A stretch of DNA of 64,000 bases from Membranipora membranacea (Eukaryota > Bryozoa > Gymnolaemata > Cheilostomatida > Membraniporidae), in contig OU612070.1 of the NCBI GenBank assembly GCA_914767715.1, forward strand, positions 25,160,025 to 25,224,024. The letters run 5' to 3'. Shown here piece after piece: positions 51,764 to 64,000 of the stretch. Positions within the stretch are counted from its first letter, which is position 1. Each line of letters starts with the position of its first letter. The notes beneath the pieces were generated by a model, which saw only the letters and a program-made list of their open reading frames with translations, made no database searches and was not told the origin of the DNA. The position numbers and the translations under genes were made by a program.

Positions 51764-54700
51764 ATGGCAACCAATATGCCAGTCAAGTTGGTGCTTAGAG
51801 GCACATCCAACATATCTCTGAATGAGAGGTGAGACAAAAAGAGCCAAGTCGCTCTCAGTAGCAATCTGTCAGCTATTAGCAACAGTATATTGATTCACTT
51901 TAATGTGACTATATGACTTGCATCTGAGGGCAAAGAACCCTGAATCATGAGCTGAGCGACTACCAAATCGGTGCTAACCGTTATACTGATGATGTAATAC
52001 CATCATGAAGAGCTATCCTGTCTCTCTACCCAGAAGAGTTTATCAACTAAATTGAAGTCAGAAAATTCGGGTCTTCGTATTTTAATTTGGTACATGTACT
52101 CTTCTGGGATAATATACAGACAGTATCAGCTCGCATATGAGGTTTTTAGTCGGCCTCACAGCTCTATGACAGAGTGCTACTTCTATCCTGCTAAAGAATT
52201 GCACCCACTTTAATAAAGCTATTTCTCTTATAGCTATTTATTTTTACAAAGCCACATTTATAACCCCTACCTTCAAGCCAATATTTTACCCTCTATTGAT
52301 GATAACAATCTATATCTATGAGACAAAGCTAAATTCCCTGGTTTGATAGTCTATAGAAACCTGATCCACTGCTCATCCAATACAGTATTTCAAGCCCCTT
52401 GTCTTGTAAAACCAAGAAATTGGGGACAAAGTGAGTGATTCATTTGTAGCTAGTATGCGTGTACCATCCCATGTTAATGCCTTGTGAAATTGATAAATGG
52501 GTACTTTCATGAATATCAGGTAGCTGATATATGGGATACAACTACACTTGTATGAAATTAACAACTATATCTTGGTCAGATGTGGGGTTTGAACTCACTA
52601 TTATTGTGCTCATAAGTGACCTGTCATCTCGAGTGACATTGAGGCGAACCTGACTGTTGTATCAGTTCATTTGGTGTAGAGGAGAAGTTTCTAGCAGATA
52701 ATGTCTCACTCTTGCAATCATTCAATATCCCCAATAAATGCTTTCAAGATTAACTACCAATGCCCACCACAGGGTGTTGCTTTCAGGGGTATGCTGCAAA
52801 ATACCTGAGGTAGTTGATTTCTGCTCGGTTCAAACCTGCAGCTTGAAGACGCATTGTTATACTTGAAAAAAAGTATGTCCTTCATAAAACGACAACAAAC
52901 ATTAATTTATAACTTGATGAGCTTTGTGTTCAGAACTAGCTCGCAGTGTCAAGAAAATTGAGGCTTGTCATGACATTGATAGGTGTCCCTTGTGCACATT
53001 CCCTTCCATAGTTATAATTATTGACAGGTTTGAAAAGCTGCCGAAAGTAAGTCAACAGCAGGTAAAACAGAATGCCGCCAGGCAACAGCAGCTCCAGCAG
53101 GAGAGAATCGCTCAGCAGCAGGCATCGGCCAAAAATAGAAGGCTGGCAGCTCAGATGGCTAACAGACCCAGTGTGAAGATGGCTTTAGGCGGTGCAGGAG
53201 ATAGTGCTGGTGCTGGTGTTAGTCAGGTATAAGGATGTTTGGTTTTAAATAATTTCAATGCTCTCCTTGGCATGAATTATTGATAGTGGAAAAAGTGCCT
53301 CCCATAACGGAAAGTAATACTCATTCCCTGCATAATCATGTGCAATACAAGATACAAACACTTCCTGTTCATAGTGACATCATAATGCAAAGAATGAGAG
53401 CAAGGAGTTGGAGACCCCTTGATGAGAGTTACTTTCCCTTATGGGAAGCACTCTTTCCGCCATCAATAATTCATGGGAAGTAGATCTTTTAATTGTTTAC
53501 CATGCTATGATATAACTTGATCATGAGTAACTGCCTGACTATAACATGCATTTTAGTAATATATCAACACATTTATCATGTTATCGATAGGCTAGAGGGG
53601 GAAGGAGAGGCGGACGTCAGCCAAACAATGTTAAATCTAGGCTAACTTTGAGAGGAGGAGCCTCAGCACGGGCCCGACTCGGAGGTAACCGTGGAGCTAT
53701 GGCTACACCTGTCTCTGATGTTAAAGGTTGGTTGCCTCAACCCGACCCAACTTATCTTGTTACTTACTGAACAAACTATCAATCTATTAAACTATTAATT
53801 TTCTGTAATCACAATTGAGCACCAATTACCAAAATTAATATTCACATCAGTTATATACTAAAAGAAGATGGATGCCCTTGGTCCAGTGGGTTTTCTTTTG
53901 ATCCTGATGCATCTAGGGTCATTATTCCCAAATCGGCTCAACATGGAGTGATATAAATACCTAGAAAGTATTGGAATTAACAGCGGTCTGATAGAAATTG
54001 CCATAACGAGATCAGATGGCTAACATTTTGAATCTGTTATGCCATATTTCCCTTCAAACCAAACTTTTCCTTTCCCTGTCTCTTGATAGTGCTCACTCTC
54101 AATGGTAGCTACCGATGCTTGATGCTTCAGCGAGGTACAATTGTATACATCATATATGATTTCACTCATATGGGTTGTATACTAGCTGATAATGCTCATC
54201 ATCTTTGTTTCATATTGGTGAGGCTGTGCTCTTAGGGTCGATGGGAAGACAACTCATAACTGTAATACTGCCCATGCATGGGAGTGTAATGTGCGTCATT
54301 TGTATCTTAATTGAAATGTATAAGTGCTCATGTTACTAACTTGATGTATTTTGTATTTGACAGGTCGGTTAGGTGTGAGAAGAGGAGGTCGTGGTGCTGC
54401 TGCGCTTAATGGTAAGTCTCTCCCTCTTAATTGAGATCAACTCTCTGATATCTTTTTCCATACCTTATAAAGCTGAAGTTTCAGTCATATCATTACGAGT
54501 GTACTTCAGACAATTTTGATAACTTCACAAGTATGGTTTACTCTTACATGAAATATTAACAGAAGTGGTCTCCTCTTAAAGTTATACAGTTTAGACAATG
54601 TATAAACAACAACCAGACTGTTCACACAGTACTCCCCTACGCGCCACTTTGGATTACACCCCTATACACCAGGGTGATATTCACCCCTACACACCACACT

Positions 54701-55666
54701 CACCTTCACGCCACAGTTCCTAGTCCTTGTTCAAAAGATTAGATGCAGAATAAAATAAAACGGTTGAGCCAAATATTGAGGGGCTGATGATACTGTCAGT
54801 TAATTCAGTGATATGTATATTTGAAAACACAAAGCTCATTTCACTATAACTCACAACCGTCCATAAATTATGCAACTTGTCGTAACCTGCAACCTGACAA
54901 AAGCAAAATGCCACATCCACCTAAATTTGCCCAAACTTCACAAGATGCCAAAGCTTCTTTTTCAGAGGAAGTAAGGGAGTAGTTTGAAGCCATATTTGTA
55001 TGTTATACTGTTCTCCATGTTCTAATACAGCAGCAGGTGGAGGCCGAGCTGTTAATACAGTAAGAGGTCGTGGAGGCAGAGGTGGAGGCAGAGGTCAAGG
55101 ACGGGGTGCCGCACTCAGAGCTGCTGCCGCTCTCTCTGCTACTTCACCCAGGTATATATGAAATGTGTCGGTGAATCTCAGTGGGATTTAATTCAGATTA
55201 GAAGAGAATGCAAGAAAACCCAAATATACACTTTCAATGGCAATTTTAATTACAGGAGGAAAAGTTCACCATTACACACATACTTGAAACAAACAACTTA
55301 CCTCCTTTACCAGTCGGTCAGAGTTGAGTGTTGGTAACCCCTCAACTAGGCAAACTAATATAGTATTGTAAAGTCACAGACATGTCATGTCAGCCAAACA
55401 TTCACACTTCTTATCTCGTTTACAGAGGAACTAGAGGAGGCAGAGGTAGGGGAGGTGTAACTAGAGGTGGAACAAGAGGTGGATTCCAACAAGGTAGAGG
55501 TGCTGCGAGGGGTACTAGGGGTGGTGCCAGAGGACGAGGCGGTGTGAGAGGGGGACGGGGTCGAGGTGGTAGAGGTCGATCAGCGCCTCAATCAGCTTCT
55601 GCTCTAGATAACGAGCTGGACGCTTACATGGCCTCGGCTAACATGGACGATCAACTACTCATGTAA
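51764..55666 (+). CDS. CHTOP: CHTOP-type RG-rich nuclear protein (chromatin target of PRMT1)
   Basis: Six coding exons: 51764-51828, 53028-53226, 53591-53726, 54364-54411, 55031-55151 and 55426-55666. All phases join and give 269 residues. The N-terminus MATNMPVKLVLRGTSNISLN corresponds to the KVVLKSTTKMSLNERF start of animal CHTOP. A Gln-rich coiled stretch (QQQLQQERIAQQQ) and NRRLAAQMANRPSVKMAL follow, matching the family's NRRLAQQMENRPSV. The middle and end are Arg-Gly repeats (GGRGRGGRGR, targets for arginine methylation), and the C-terminus has DNELDAYMASANMDDQ. CHTOP works in the TREX complex in mRNA export and with the 5FMC complex at chromatin. An acceptor at 51754 shows an upstream leader exon. 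AATAAA lies at 55904. Confidence 0.93.
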
Positions 55667-55903
55667 ACATCATCACTAAATGTGCCTCTCACTGCGTATG
55701 CTTTTTTATCTCTACACTGGCCATCAACTGTACAAAACTCTGTATATACCTACAATAACACTTAGTTATACTGACTGATCTATTACACACAAGTCTACAC
55801 GTATTATAGATTTGCTGCCTTTGGTTAAACATATATTTTTATGTTAATTATATTATTGTGTGTACCTAATAGTCTAAGAATAGTCTGAGAATTGTTTAGT
55901 TTG

Positions 55904-55909
55904 AATAAA
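55904..55909 (+). terminator. Probable poly(A) signal of CHTOP
   Basis: AATAAA (within AATAAATAAA) 238 bp after the stop codon. Confidence 0.6.
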
Positions 55910-55929
55910 TAAATGTCCCTTAGATTTAT

Positions 55930-58900
55930 GTAATTCCAAAGTTTCCGTTTGATTTACAAAATTTTTAATCTGCAGTTTCCTCCCTAAATTTGAATAAGTC
56001 ACATCTGATTCGTCAATCACTGCAGATTACCTAGCAATTATAACTTCCTCAAAAAAGAAAAAAGTTTATAGTCAGCAGTCTCCTATCCTAATTGAGTAAG
56101 TGACAATGATGTGATGCATTCATAGCGCACCACCGCAGATTACTACACAACTCCATGAAAACAAAACATGTTTGGATTATCCAGCAACTGATTTGTGTTG
56201 GTCTTAGTTTGTAAGAATACATACATTGACGCAAACAAGGGGTAACTTCTTGATCCAAATCAGGTGTGCATGTTCACAAGGACCCATAGCTTAAATATAT
56301 TAAGCTAGATAATCAGTTGGGTCTGTCTGGCGGGGGGGGGGAAATCTTTGTATATCTATGGTTGTGTAGATTTAGCAATGGATGCCGGAACCTGAAATGT
56401 ATTATATTAAAATATTGGTATTTGAATTGCTGTTGAGCGCTGCAGAACAGCACTGCTGTCAACTAAGAGCTACTCGGAATCCCTCAATCCTGATACAGAT
56501 CCTGCAGAGTTTGTTATAATCATACACTTTTTATTTGGCAGTCAATACCAACCTGGTAGGCTGCTTTAGATAACGAGCCAAAAAGATAATGGCAAATGGG
56601 GAGAAGTGTATATTATTATATTTGAGAAATAGAGATAAAGATCTCACCGCTTAAAACAACATAAGCATAAATTTTTGTAACATTTTGAAAATCGATGAGA
56701 CAAACATCGGACACGCATGTTACACACTACTCAATTTCTTTGACTTGGCAAACTGTCACTAGATGATAAGCTGAAAGTGAACTACAACGTAATAATAGGG
56801 TTGTCTCGTATCAATTTTTCCAATTTAAAATTACAAGCAATAAACTAAACCCTGGACAATTCGCTTAATATCTACGATAAGTAGCCTGGGCATGAGTCAG
56901 GTTCGGAACATGAGCACAGACTGCTGCAACATCAAGCATTGAAATGAAATGTTTGATTTAATCAATGAGGGAGTTCATTGATTTAATGCTGCTCCCTAAC
57001 GAGGGAGTTTGGGACATCATTGCAACCAGTGAGTTAGGACAAAACTTGCATCTTTAGCATCTATTATTATCTATATATTTTATATTATTATCTATAACCA
57101 CCCTCCCTGCCTGGTCCCTGCAGGGAGTTTGGTTCCCCAATATAGTTTACATTGAACTTAAGTTGTCCTCTCTCTCTAAAACATAAAGAACCAGATCACT
57201 TTTCTTTTTCATCGGTATCATTGCGCACTAAAAACTCCATTATGAGATTTAAAGAAATTCTCCTCATTGACCTTATGATAATCCATGATTGATAACCAGA
57301 ATGTGTGAATCCAGGAAATAAATGATTCGTGGGGGTGAAGCATATTTTTTAAGCTGGTACACCTTTCTTTTTGATAAAAACTAGCGTAGTAATATATTAT
57401 TATGACGTTATGCTATTTTTAGATATTGACTTCATTGTTGTTTTGCTGATGTTGTTAGTTGAAATCTGGCGACATTTTTATTATGCTAGATCAGCTGTAT
57501 GCTGAGTCAAAGTGGTGAAATCTCACTCACCTGAGCAGCACAAAACAACCAGCGGGCATATCATTGAACACAAATGAGTTGTGGTGTGTGAAGAATAGAA
57601 GTCAGCCTTGTTATAGGTGAGTACAACCTTAAATAATCATAATAATGGGAATAAATAGGCTGTTTGTTTCTGTCAGCTTTGACTTGTTTGTGACTGCTGT
57701 GAGTGAGTCATGTAGAAGGTTGGACTTTTGGGACTGGTTATAAAAAATTAAATTCTTTGCTTCTTCTAGTCAACCTACAGACTGCTACCCAGGTTGTAAG
57801 ATCATGATGAATATGCCTCAGCCAGATTAGATTAATTAATCTACCACTGTGACTATCTATCCCCTGCTGACAACTCTCTTCACTTCATCATCGACAACAG
57901 AACTATCTTCTTATATTTCTGTTACGGTTGATGTTGTCAAACTCGATGGATCTTTTAATGAGTAGTCAATGTCGTATATGTAATATATATCTACCACTGA
58001 TAGGCCTAAAGATAAGATAGATAGTTGTACTGATTGATTGCAATTTGTTTTCTTTGTAGGGCCTCGGCTGACATGTGTGTTGATCTGAATAAATGGCGGC
58101 GTCTTATTACACTGGGAGTATGTTAGAAGCTATGTTGTCTAAAACATGAGCCCTTCTACAAGGAGAAAGACAACTTCCCTCTAATCAACCGCAAGTAGAA
58201 CCTCACAACTGGCTATGTCATCCGGTTGTTCTTGAGTTGAGGCTGTTGGTCAGGTATTTTGGTGGGTGATTAGCACCGTATTTCAGGCCTAACTGCAATG
58301 GTCAGTCTTTTGAAGCGAAATGTTGAATTTCATAGCTCTTGCTCCTACAGTGCATCACCATCTTATAATGGTTTGATTATTTAGTTGAACAAATTCTTCA
58401 AAAACAGCACAGGGTATTATGTTGATTGTCTCTAGCTCTCACTTTCGTACGGATGCGTCGCCTAATATCTCTCTTTCTCAGCTAACACTGATGGATCTGT
58501 GAACCCCACTGCAGTTTTGAGTGATACTATTCCCCCTATGATTTCACAGGTGTTATTAGCTAGAGGGCTGTTGCTTCGATGTTGTGTTGTCTAATTCGTC
58601 TTACGATGAGGACTTAAGTACGGTCCCATGGTCTTAACCTAGATCAAGTGCGATCGGAACTGGTCTGAGGTCTTGCGGCTCTTAATAGGTAACTCATACT
58701 GGTTTCCACACTCCGTTTTTGTTTGGCAATTCCTATTACCGTAATGATTGTGAGCCAATTAATTTCACTGTTGACATGTGCATGGCAGAAATACCCATTT
58801 CAATGCTACCATAGGCTCACTGCTTCTAATTGACCATAATCGTGACCTTGATTCATTTGCTCAAATCCTTTGCTCTGCCGATTTGTGATAGTTTCTCAGT

Positions 58901-61900
58901 CCAGCAAATAAACTGGCTCAGTACGGTCCCAAGTGAGATCGGAAAAGCTTTCTTTGGTACTATCTATATGACTATATTAATTTCATGTCCTAATTGTGTG
59001 TGCTACAACATTTTATAGATGATGAGTAGTGGGTAGTTTATGTCCTTTTAGTTACTACATGTTTCCGAGCACAGAGTGTTATCTTTCTGCACAGCTTTAC
59101 ATATAGACCTGCATGAGATGATGTCGTCCTCCTCCTCCTGCTCCTTCGTCTACCTGCCCACCGTCTTACTGGCTGACATCCTACTTCAATGTCTCTCTAC
59201 CTCCTGATGTGACCGAGGACGGATGGTGTAGCTCATCAGTTAACCACCAGAAGCTTGCTGTGTACTTTCTCGATTAAACACAAACAACCTTGCCTAGCTG
59301 TGATGAATGAAAACTACCCGCCTTCCTTCTTTACATGGTGTCTGGGCTTGATTACTCGCAATGATTACTGATAGCTCCTTGCTGAGACTTGATGCTATTG
59401 CTCATGAGCTAGCCTACACTTACTTCTTACTCCACCATGCAGCTAAGTGTTCACATTAAATAACTGTTGACATATTTTCTCAAGCTAGACTTTCTCATCT
59501 CACTAATGATCGATTAAGGTTAACAGTTGGATTTCAAACAGACAGATGAAGGTCACGTACGCAGTTTACATTAACTTGGATATGTTTCAATTGAGCTTAT
59601 TCACAGCTGGCTAAATGTCAACACATATGTTACACTGTGCTTTGAGGGTTAACATAACTAAACAGTCATACGTGTTAGGTCAGAATGATATCCCTCTTTT
59701 CGGCGCATCTAGTTTTTTAGCCTTATGGCAGCAGAGCATTGCACAACACCAATCCCACTGACACAGGTTAAAGTACAGTATATGTCCAGAGTACATAAAC
59801 AGCCTACAAACTAACCGAGGCAGAATATCAGCTTACGAACATTATACTGATGACATGTGACTGGGCAGGTCTAAGGTTAAATATCTTATTTTGTCACCAC
59901 ATTATCACTTGAATCTGATTCTAAATACCACAACCTAACAACTCTATACAGTAGTATCTCATTGTGAGTAGTGGTCATTCTAATGATATAGCTTAAAGTT
60001 TGCTGTAAGTGTTGTTGTTGGGTTTCGTTTGTTGCTTCTCAGTGTAGAAATTTTGGGTATGCAGGATAAAAGCTCAAACATGACAGAAGGCATTGGTATC
60101 GTTCCAAGACAAGAGTAAGCTTCACAAGGCTTCACATCATCAAATACGTTGTAAAGTTAATGAGGTAATTACACAAGATAAAGTTGTTGAGTTAAATGTC
60201 ATATTTGTTAACTAGGCTCATGAAATATATGACTGTGTTAATAACTAGCTTTTATTATCAGCACAGTATGAGCATGATTACTTGTAGGAAAATGAGGGTT
60301 CTCAAACTCATCAACATGAACTGAATCTCGAATATGATTGATCGGAAGGTCCAAGGTGATTCATCCTGTCTATAAGGGAGCTGGGAGGAGAACAAAGCAC
60401 TCAGTGGGGTTACTCTGTGAGAGGTACTGTTGTCATGGTGATCAGAAAGGAAATTGCAGTATACCGCCTAGTTTTTGGGAAAGGGTTTTTGAGGGTTTAT
60501 TTTTAGTGATGAGATAATGATACTAAGTGATGGTGTCAGATTGGATTAGCTGTGTATTCAAGACTCCTGCCACAGGGAAAGGATTAAGTTACTAGGTATG
60601 TCATGAGATAAGAGCAGATTGTTCTTTGAATGAACCTTTGTGTCACATTGTTTGGCTGACTGTTGAGGGGTTATTTGTGTGTTGCGGGTTTTGAATAACT
60701 ACTTATATAGGCAGAAGGCAAGACAATGAGTAGAGGATAAAGGTCAATGATTATGAAAGAATTGTGGACAAAGCTCAAGATTTGTTGATAAATAACTGCA
60801 GTCCGAAGGACTTTTCTCATGATCAAGATGAAACAAGCAAGCACCAAGCTGATTAGTTGCAAAACAAGCTCAACGTTTTCTTCCCCCAAGATAACAGGTA
60901 TTCAACTGATATTGTTGGTTCTTTGATCCGCACTACTTGGTTCTTGTGTTTGTGGTTATAACTGTATTTGTAGCGTCACCACAGGGGAGGGTTGGTCGAT
61001 TTTATTATGTGTGGGGTTGCGACTTATTTCTTCTGGTAGTGAGGATAAAAGCATAGAAATATGGAAGAAGTGGTGGGTACATGCCCAGGACTCATCCCAC
61101 CAAGTGGAGTTTATGGCATTTGATATGGAAGAGGCCCAAGAGTAGTCCAAGTATCTATGAAATGACATTATCAGAAGCGCAAGTCATTATACACGAGGTA
61201 TTGTAAGTACATCATAACATAGTTACAACAGTGATAGGTCGATGTGTGTCACATATGTTAGTAATGGTTTTAGGATGTGTTTTGGTTGATCATGTTATGA
61301 TAAACTCTCTCTCTTGTTGTCACACTTGCATGGTAGGGATACTTTTAGAGTTGTGACGGCCTGAAACTATGCTTGACTGGTTCTGGTTGGCAAGAAATTG
61401 AAGTTATTATTAGAAGTTGTGCGAACTAACTACTCACAAGAAAGAGGTGGCCGCTGATTTGTACAAGCCATGAGGGATACGAGGAAACAAATATGACTGA
61501 ACAACTTGCAGCATCAAAACAATACTATTCACAGAAAAGAACATGCTTTCAGAGCTACCAACTAAATATTCCTTGAGGCTAAGGAAGGCAGTGCTTATCT
61601 AACTAATGCATCAAGTAAGCTTACCAAAAGTTTCTAAAAGAATACACAGTGTGGGTCTCCATCATCTTGACTATGAGCCATAGATACTTATTACCTTGTT
61701 GGGCCCCTTGTTAAGACGTTTCTTGTGAGGCGATATATATTTTAGATTTCAAGATAGTGGAAATTGTATGAGAGAGTGTGAATACTAGTAGTCCCCCAGG
61801 TCTCTACACCGAGTAACACGTAAAATGTCAGAAAAAAGCTCACCAGTGAACCAAACTGTGGAAGTTCTAGAAGTTCTATTCGATTGGAAGATAGCTTATG

Positions 61901-64000
61901 ATCAGAACATTGGCGGGTCCCCAAACACCTAGTATGTCTAGTCACAAAGAAGACCTGTCAGTTTCCACTTGATAATGTTAACAGCAGCTTGAAGAATGAA
62001 CTTGCAAGGCTACTAAAAGGTATCGCAACCTAGACCTTATTATGACATAAATTTCTCTCTGCTTTCGCCATTGCTTGGAAAGGTGTTGTGTCACAGATAC
62101 TTTCAGGTGTACAAGAACCTGTCTACTCAAATTAAGGGAACATCAAAAAGTGGGAGATTCGATAGGAATGTTATGAGGCGAAAAGTAAATAGGAAATGGA
62201 CACCTGAGTTGTTCTCGTTGAGTGAATCTGAATCCGAGTTTACCGAGTAAGTAGGTCCTGCTCTATCCATCGATAATCGTAAAAATGTGAAATCTATCTA
62301 ACAATTTAAATTACTTGACCATATATGTACTGCATGCAGTCACATTTGTTGTTAGGGTGTTTGTTTCTGAAAAGAGTATTTTAGACCACAGGGTGCATAA
62401 ATGGACGCACAAGTGAGAACCGATGCTTTTAGCAATCTATCAAGGCTATCTAGATAAAAACATCTATGGAGCTGTGGTTCAAGTCTAATATCCGGTGAGG
62501 AAAGAGTGCTTTCACGGTGGGGACCAAGAGTCAATCATGCGTCTGGACTCGCAACCATGTCAACAGATTAATCACGCCTATGGACATAAATCCCTAAAAG
62601 GTATTCTGTTTTCACAGTTCAAATTGTGCTGGAAATTTCCATACATGTCTACATTTCCTTTTTTGCGTTTGCTTGGTGTCGCAGCGTTATTTTTAGGGTA
62701 TGAAACTAGTGATTGAGACTCCAGGAGTTTAGTTGAGGAATCAGATGGTTAGAAAGTCTTTGGAAAAAGGGAAAAGCTTATGGAGTTGCATTAATTCGAG
62801 GGACAAAAATACTCTTCAATTCAGGATGATGATGATAGGGAACGAATGAGCTGTGTATGAGGAGAATTTCTAAAGTAATCAGGAACTAAGACAGACGATC
62901 ACATGATGAGCAAGTAGGTAAACTGTTCACTGAGGATAGGGACTTGCTACCGGTGTTGTGTTTATCTGCTAGAGCTGAGAATAGTTTGCTGTCTCGATGA
63001 TGTCTGTGCTGGTGTTTGCTGGAGAGCGGAAATGTTTTGTACTGGAGAGAACATGCCTGGGGACTGTCACTTGGATGAGTTACATCTGTGGATGAATTGG
63101 CCGTGATTGGTGTGAGAATAGGATCAAGAAATCAAAGGATTTCCAGGTATTCATATCCTACATGTTTTGAGACACGTCACTTCTCTGTTGTGATTGTTGT
63201 TGCGCATGGATTCTCAGAGTTAATTCCAGGGACTGAATGCGACGGATGTTGAACAAAAGAACACTATCAAACCTCATGTGACACTCAGAAATGAAACCTA
63301 GATACCTCAGGGAAAAAAGTATTAGTGAAAAAGTCTACCGAACACACTCGCTGAAGGTATGAATGTTATTTAGTTAAAAGTATTTTGATATTAAAAAAAC
63401 TAGGTTACATGCAAGTTAAAGCGATGCTATGTTGCATATATTACTGCGAATATTCTACCTCACATAAGAAATAATAGCAGGTTCCAGAACAGCCGCCTCA
63501 AGGCAAGATATAGGACCAAGGTACGAGTTCAGTAGCAAGATAATCTCAAGTCGGAATCATCATGGAATAATCGAACCCAGGTGAAAAGAAAAGAGTAGAC
63601 AGGGGGGCTCAGCGTGTTGAGATACTTACGGGAACCATACTTCATCGGTGGCTTATACTGACCGAAAATACCAGTCTTTGATTATCTGATGAGAAAGGAA
63701 AATAATCAAGAACATCCTTACCTTGTAAAATCAAGTAAGCCTGGTTTATACCTATCTTGGATCTTTTTGATGTTCGCGTTTGAAAGTGACTGAAATTTTA
63801 AAAATACCATCTTTTGATGTGTTAGTTGGTGGGAGAATTTTTTTAGATAAAAATATTACAGATCTAAGGTTTGAAGAACTGTCATGGATAGGATCTTAGC
63901 TGGTGGAAATTCATAACACAATAACATAACGTACCTACTATGGCTGACCACGCAGAGCGTTCACTGCTTCACTATGAAGATATATGTTACTCCAGATAGG
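55930..64000. other. 8-kb stretch with no recognised gene
   Basis: Apart from a G run (56332-56341) and the stem-loop at 56963-56980, I recognise no motif-bearing open frame, RNA gene, MITE or LINE here. Open frames do not exceed about 73 codons. Repeat load looks lower than in the rest of the window. It may be a large intron, a regulatory region or a non-coding transcript. Confidence 0.5.
56963..56980. mobile_element. 18-bp stem-loop with 7-bp flanking repeats, family S copy 3
   Basis: CAATGAGGGAGTTCATTG is a shortened form of the 11823-11848 hairpin. It is flanked by ATTTAAT (56956-56962, 56981-56987); the repeat can also be read as 10 bp, TTGATTTAAT, with a 15-bp insert. Confidence 0.5.

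Noticed and set aside
53280-53483. 67-codon open frame in CHTOP intron 2
   Set aside because: It lies between the donor at 53227 and the acceptor at 53590, and no signals would make it an exon.
60671-60889. Hydrophobic 72-codon minus-strand open frame
   Set aside because: Hydrophobic runs are common in chance frames of AT-rich sequence; nothing else supports it.
63635-63800. Two minus-strand exons of a further gene at the right edge (reading KKIQDRYKPGLLDF and GIFGQYKPPMKYG)
   Set aside because: Both have acceptor and donor signals, but the phases do not join: the second exon opens on a stop in the frame required. No protein family was recognised.

Overview
The window is animal nuclear DNA: AT-rich, with spliced genes, GT-AG introns mostly of 80 to 900 bp, and many small transposable elements. 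Five host genes can be read exon by exon: a class I SAM-dependent methyltransferase (+), a secreted Cys-rich protein with a cystine-knot-like C-terminus (+), RAD51 (-), TBP (+), the ubiquitin-ribosomal fusion RPS27A (-), and a sixth, a CHTOP-type RG-rich mRNA-export protein (+). Conserved animal genes packed among MITEs, tRNA-SINEs and CR1-like LINE remnants fit an invertebrate. A sponge or another early-branching animal is my guess, but the sequence does not prove it.

Layout. 1-11.7 kb: the methyltransferase, with a decayed LINE in intron 1, a 0.6-kb TTAA-flanked inverted-repeat element in intron 3, and SINEs and MITEs in intron 5. 13.6-16.1 kb: the TATA-driven secreted Cys-rich gene. 17.2-21.2 kb: RAD51. 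22.3-29.3 kb: LINE and Ty3/gypsy remnants. 29.35-34.11 kb: a composite unit bounded by inverted ends of about 135-143 bp. It carries an intact-looking five-exon gene of an uncharacterised family, followed 10-15 bp after its stop codon by a satellite of about ten 176-bp monomers in strict A-B alternation. 34.1-42.1 kb: LINE fragments, degenerate palindromic repeats, a hAT-like MITE and a LINE reverse transcriptase with one internal stop. 42.5-50.2 kb: TBP and RPS27A converge tail to tail. 51.7-55.9 kb: CHTOP. 55.9-64 kb: no gene recognised.

The host genes are nuclear housekeeping functions (DNA strand exchange, transcription initiation, ubiquitin/ribosome supply, mRNA export) next to two lineage-type genes. 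I see no sign that they form one pathway.

The most unusual signals are two. First, the composite unit with its higher-order satellite and inverted monomer end. Second, several very short palindromic insertions (18 to about 125 bp) flanked by 7-10-bp direct repeats. These look like micro-MITEs, some at the lower size limit of any transposon-derived unit.
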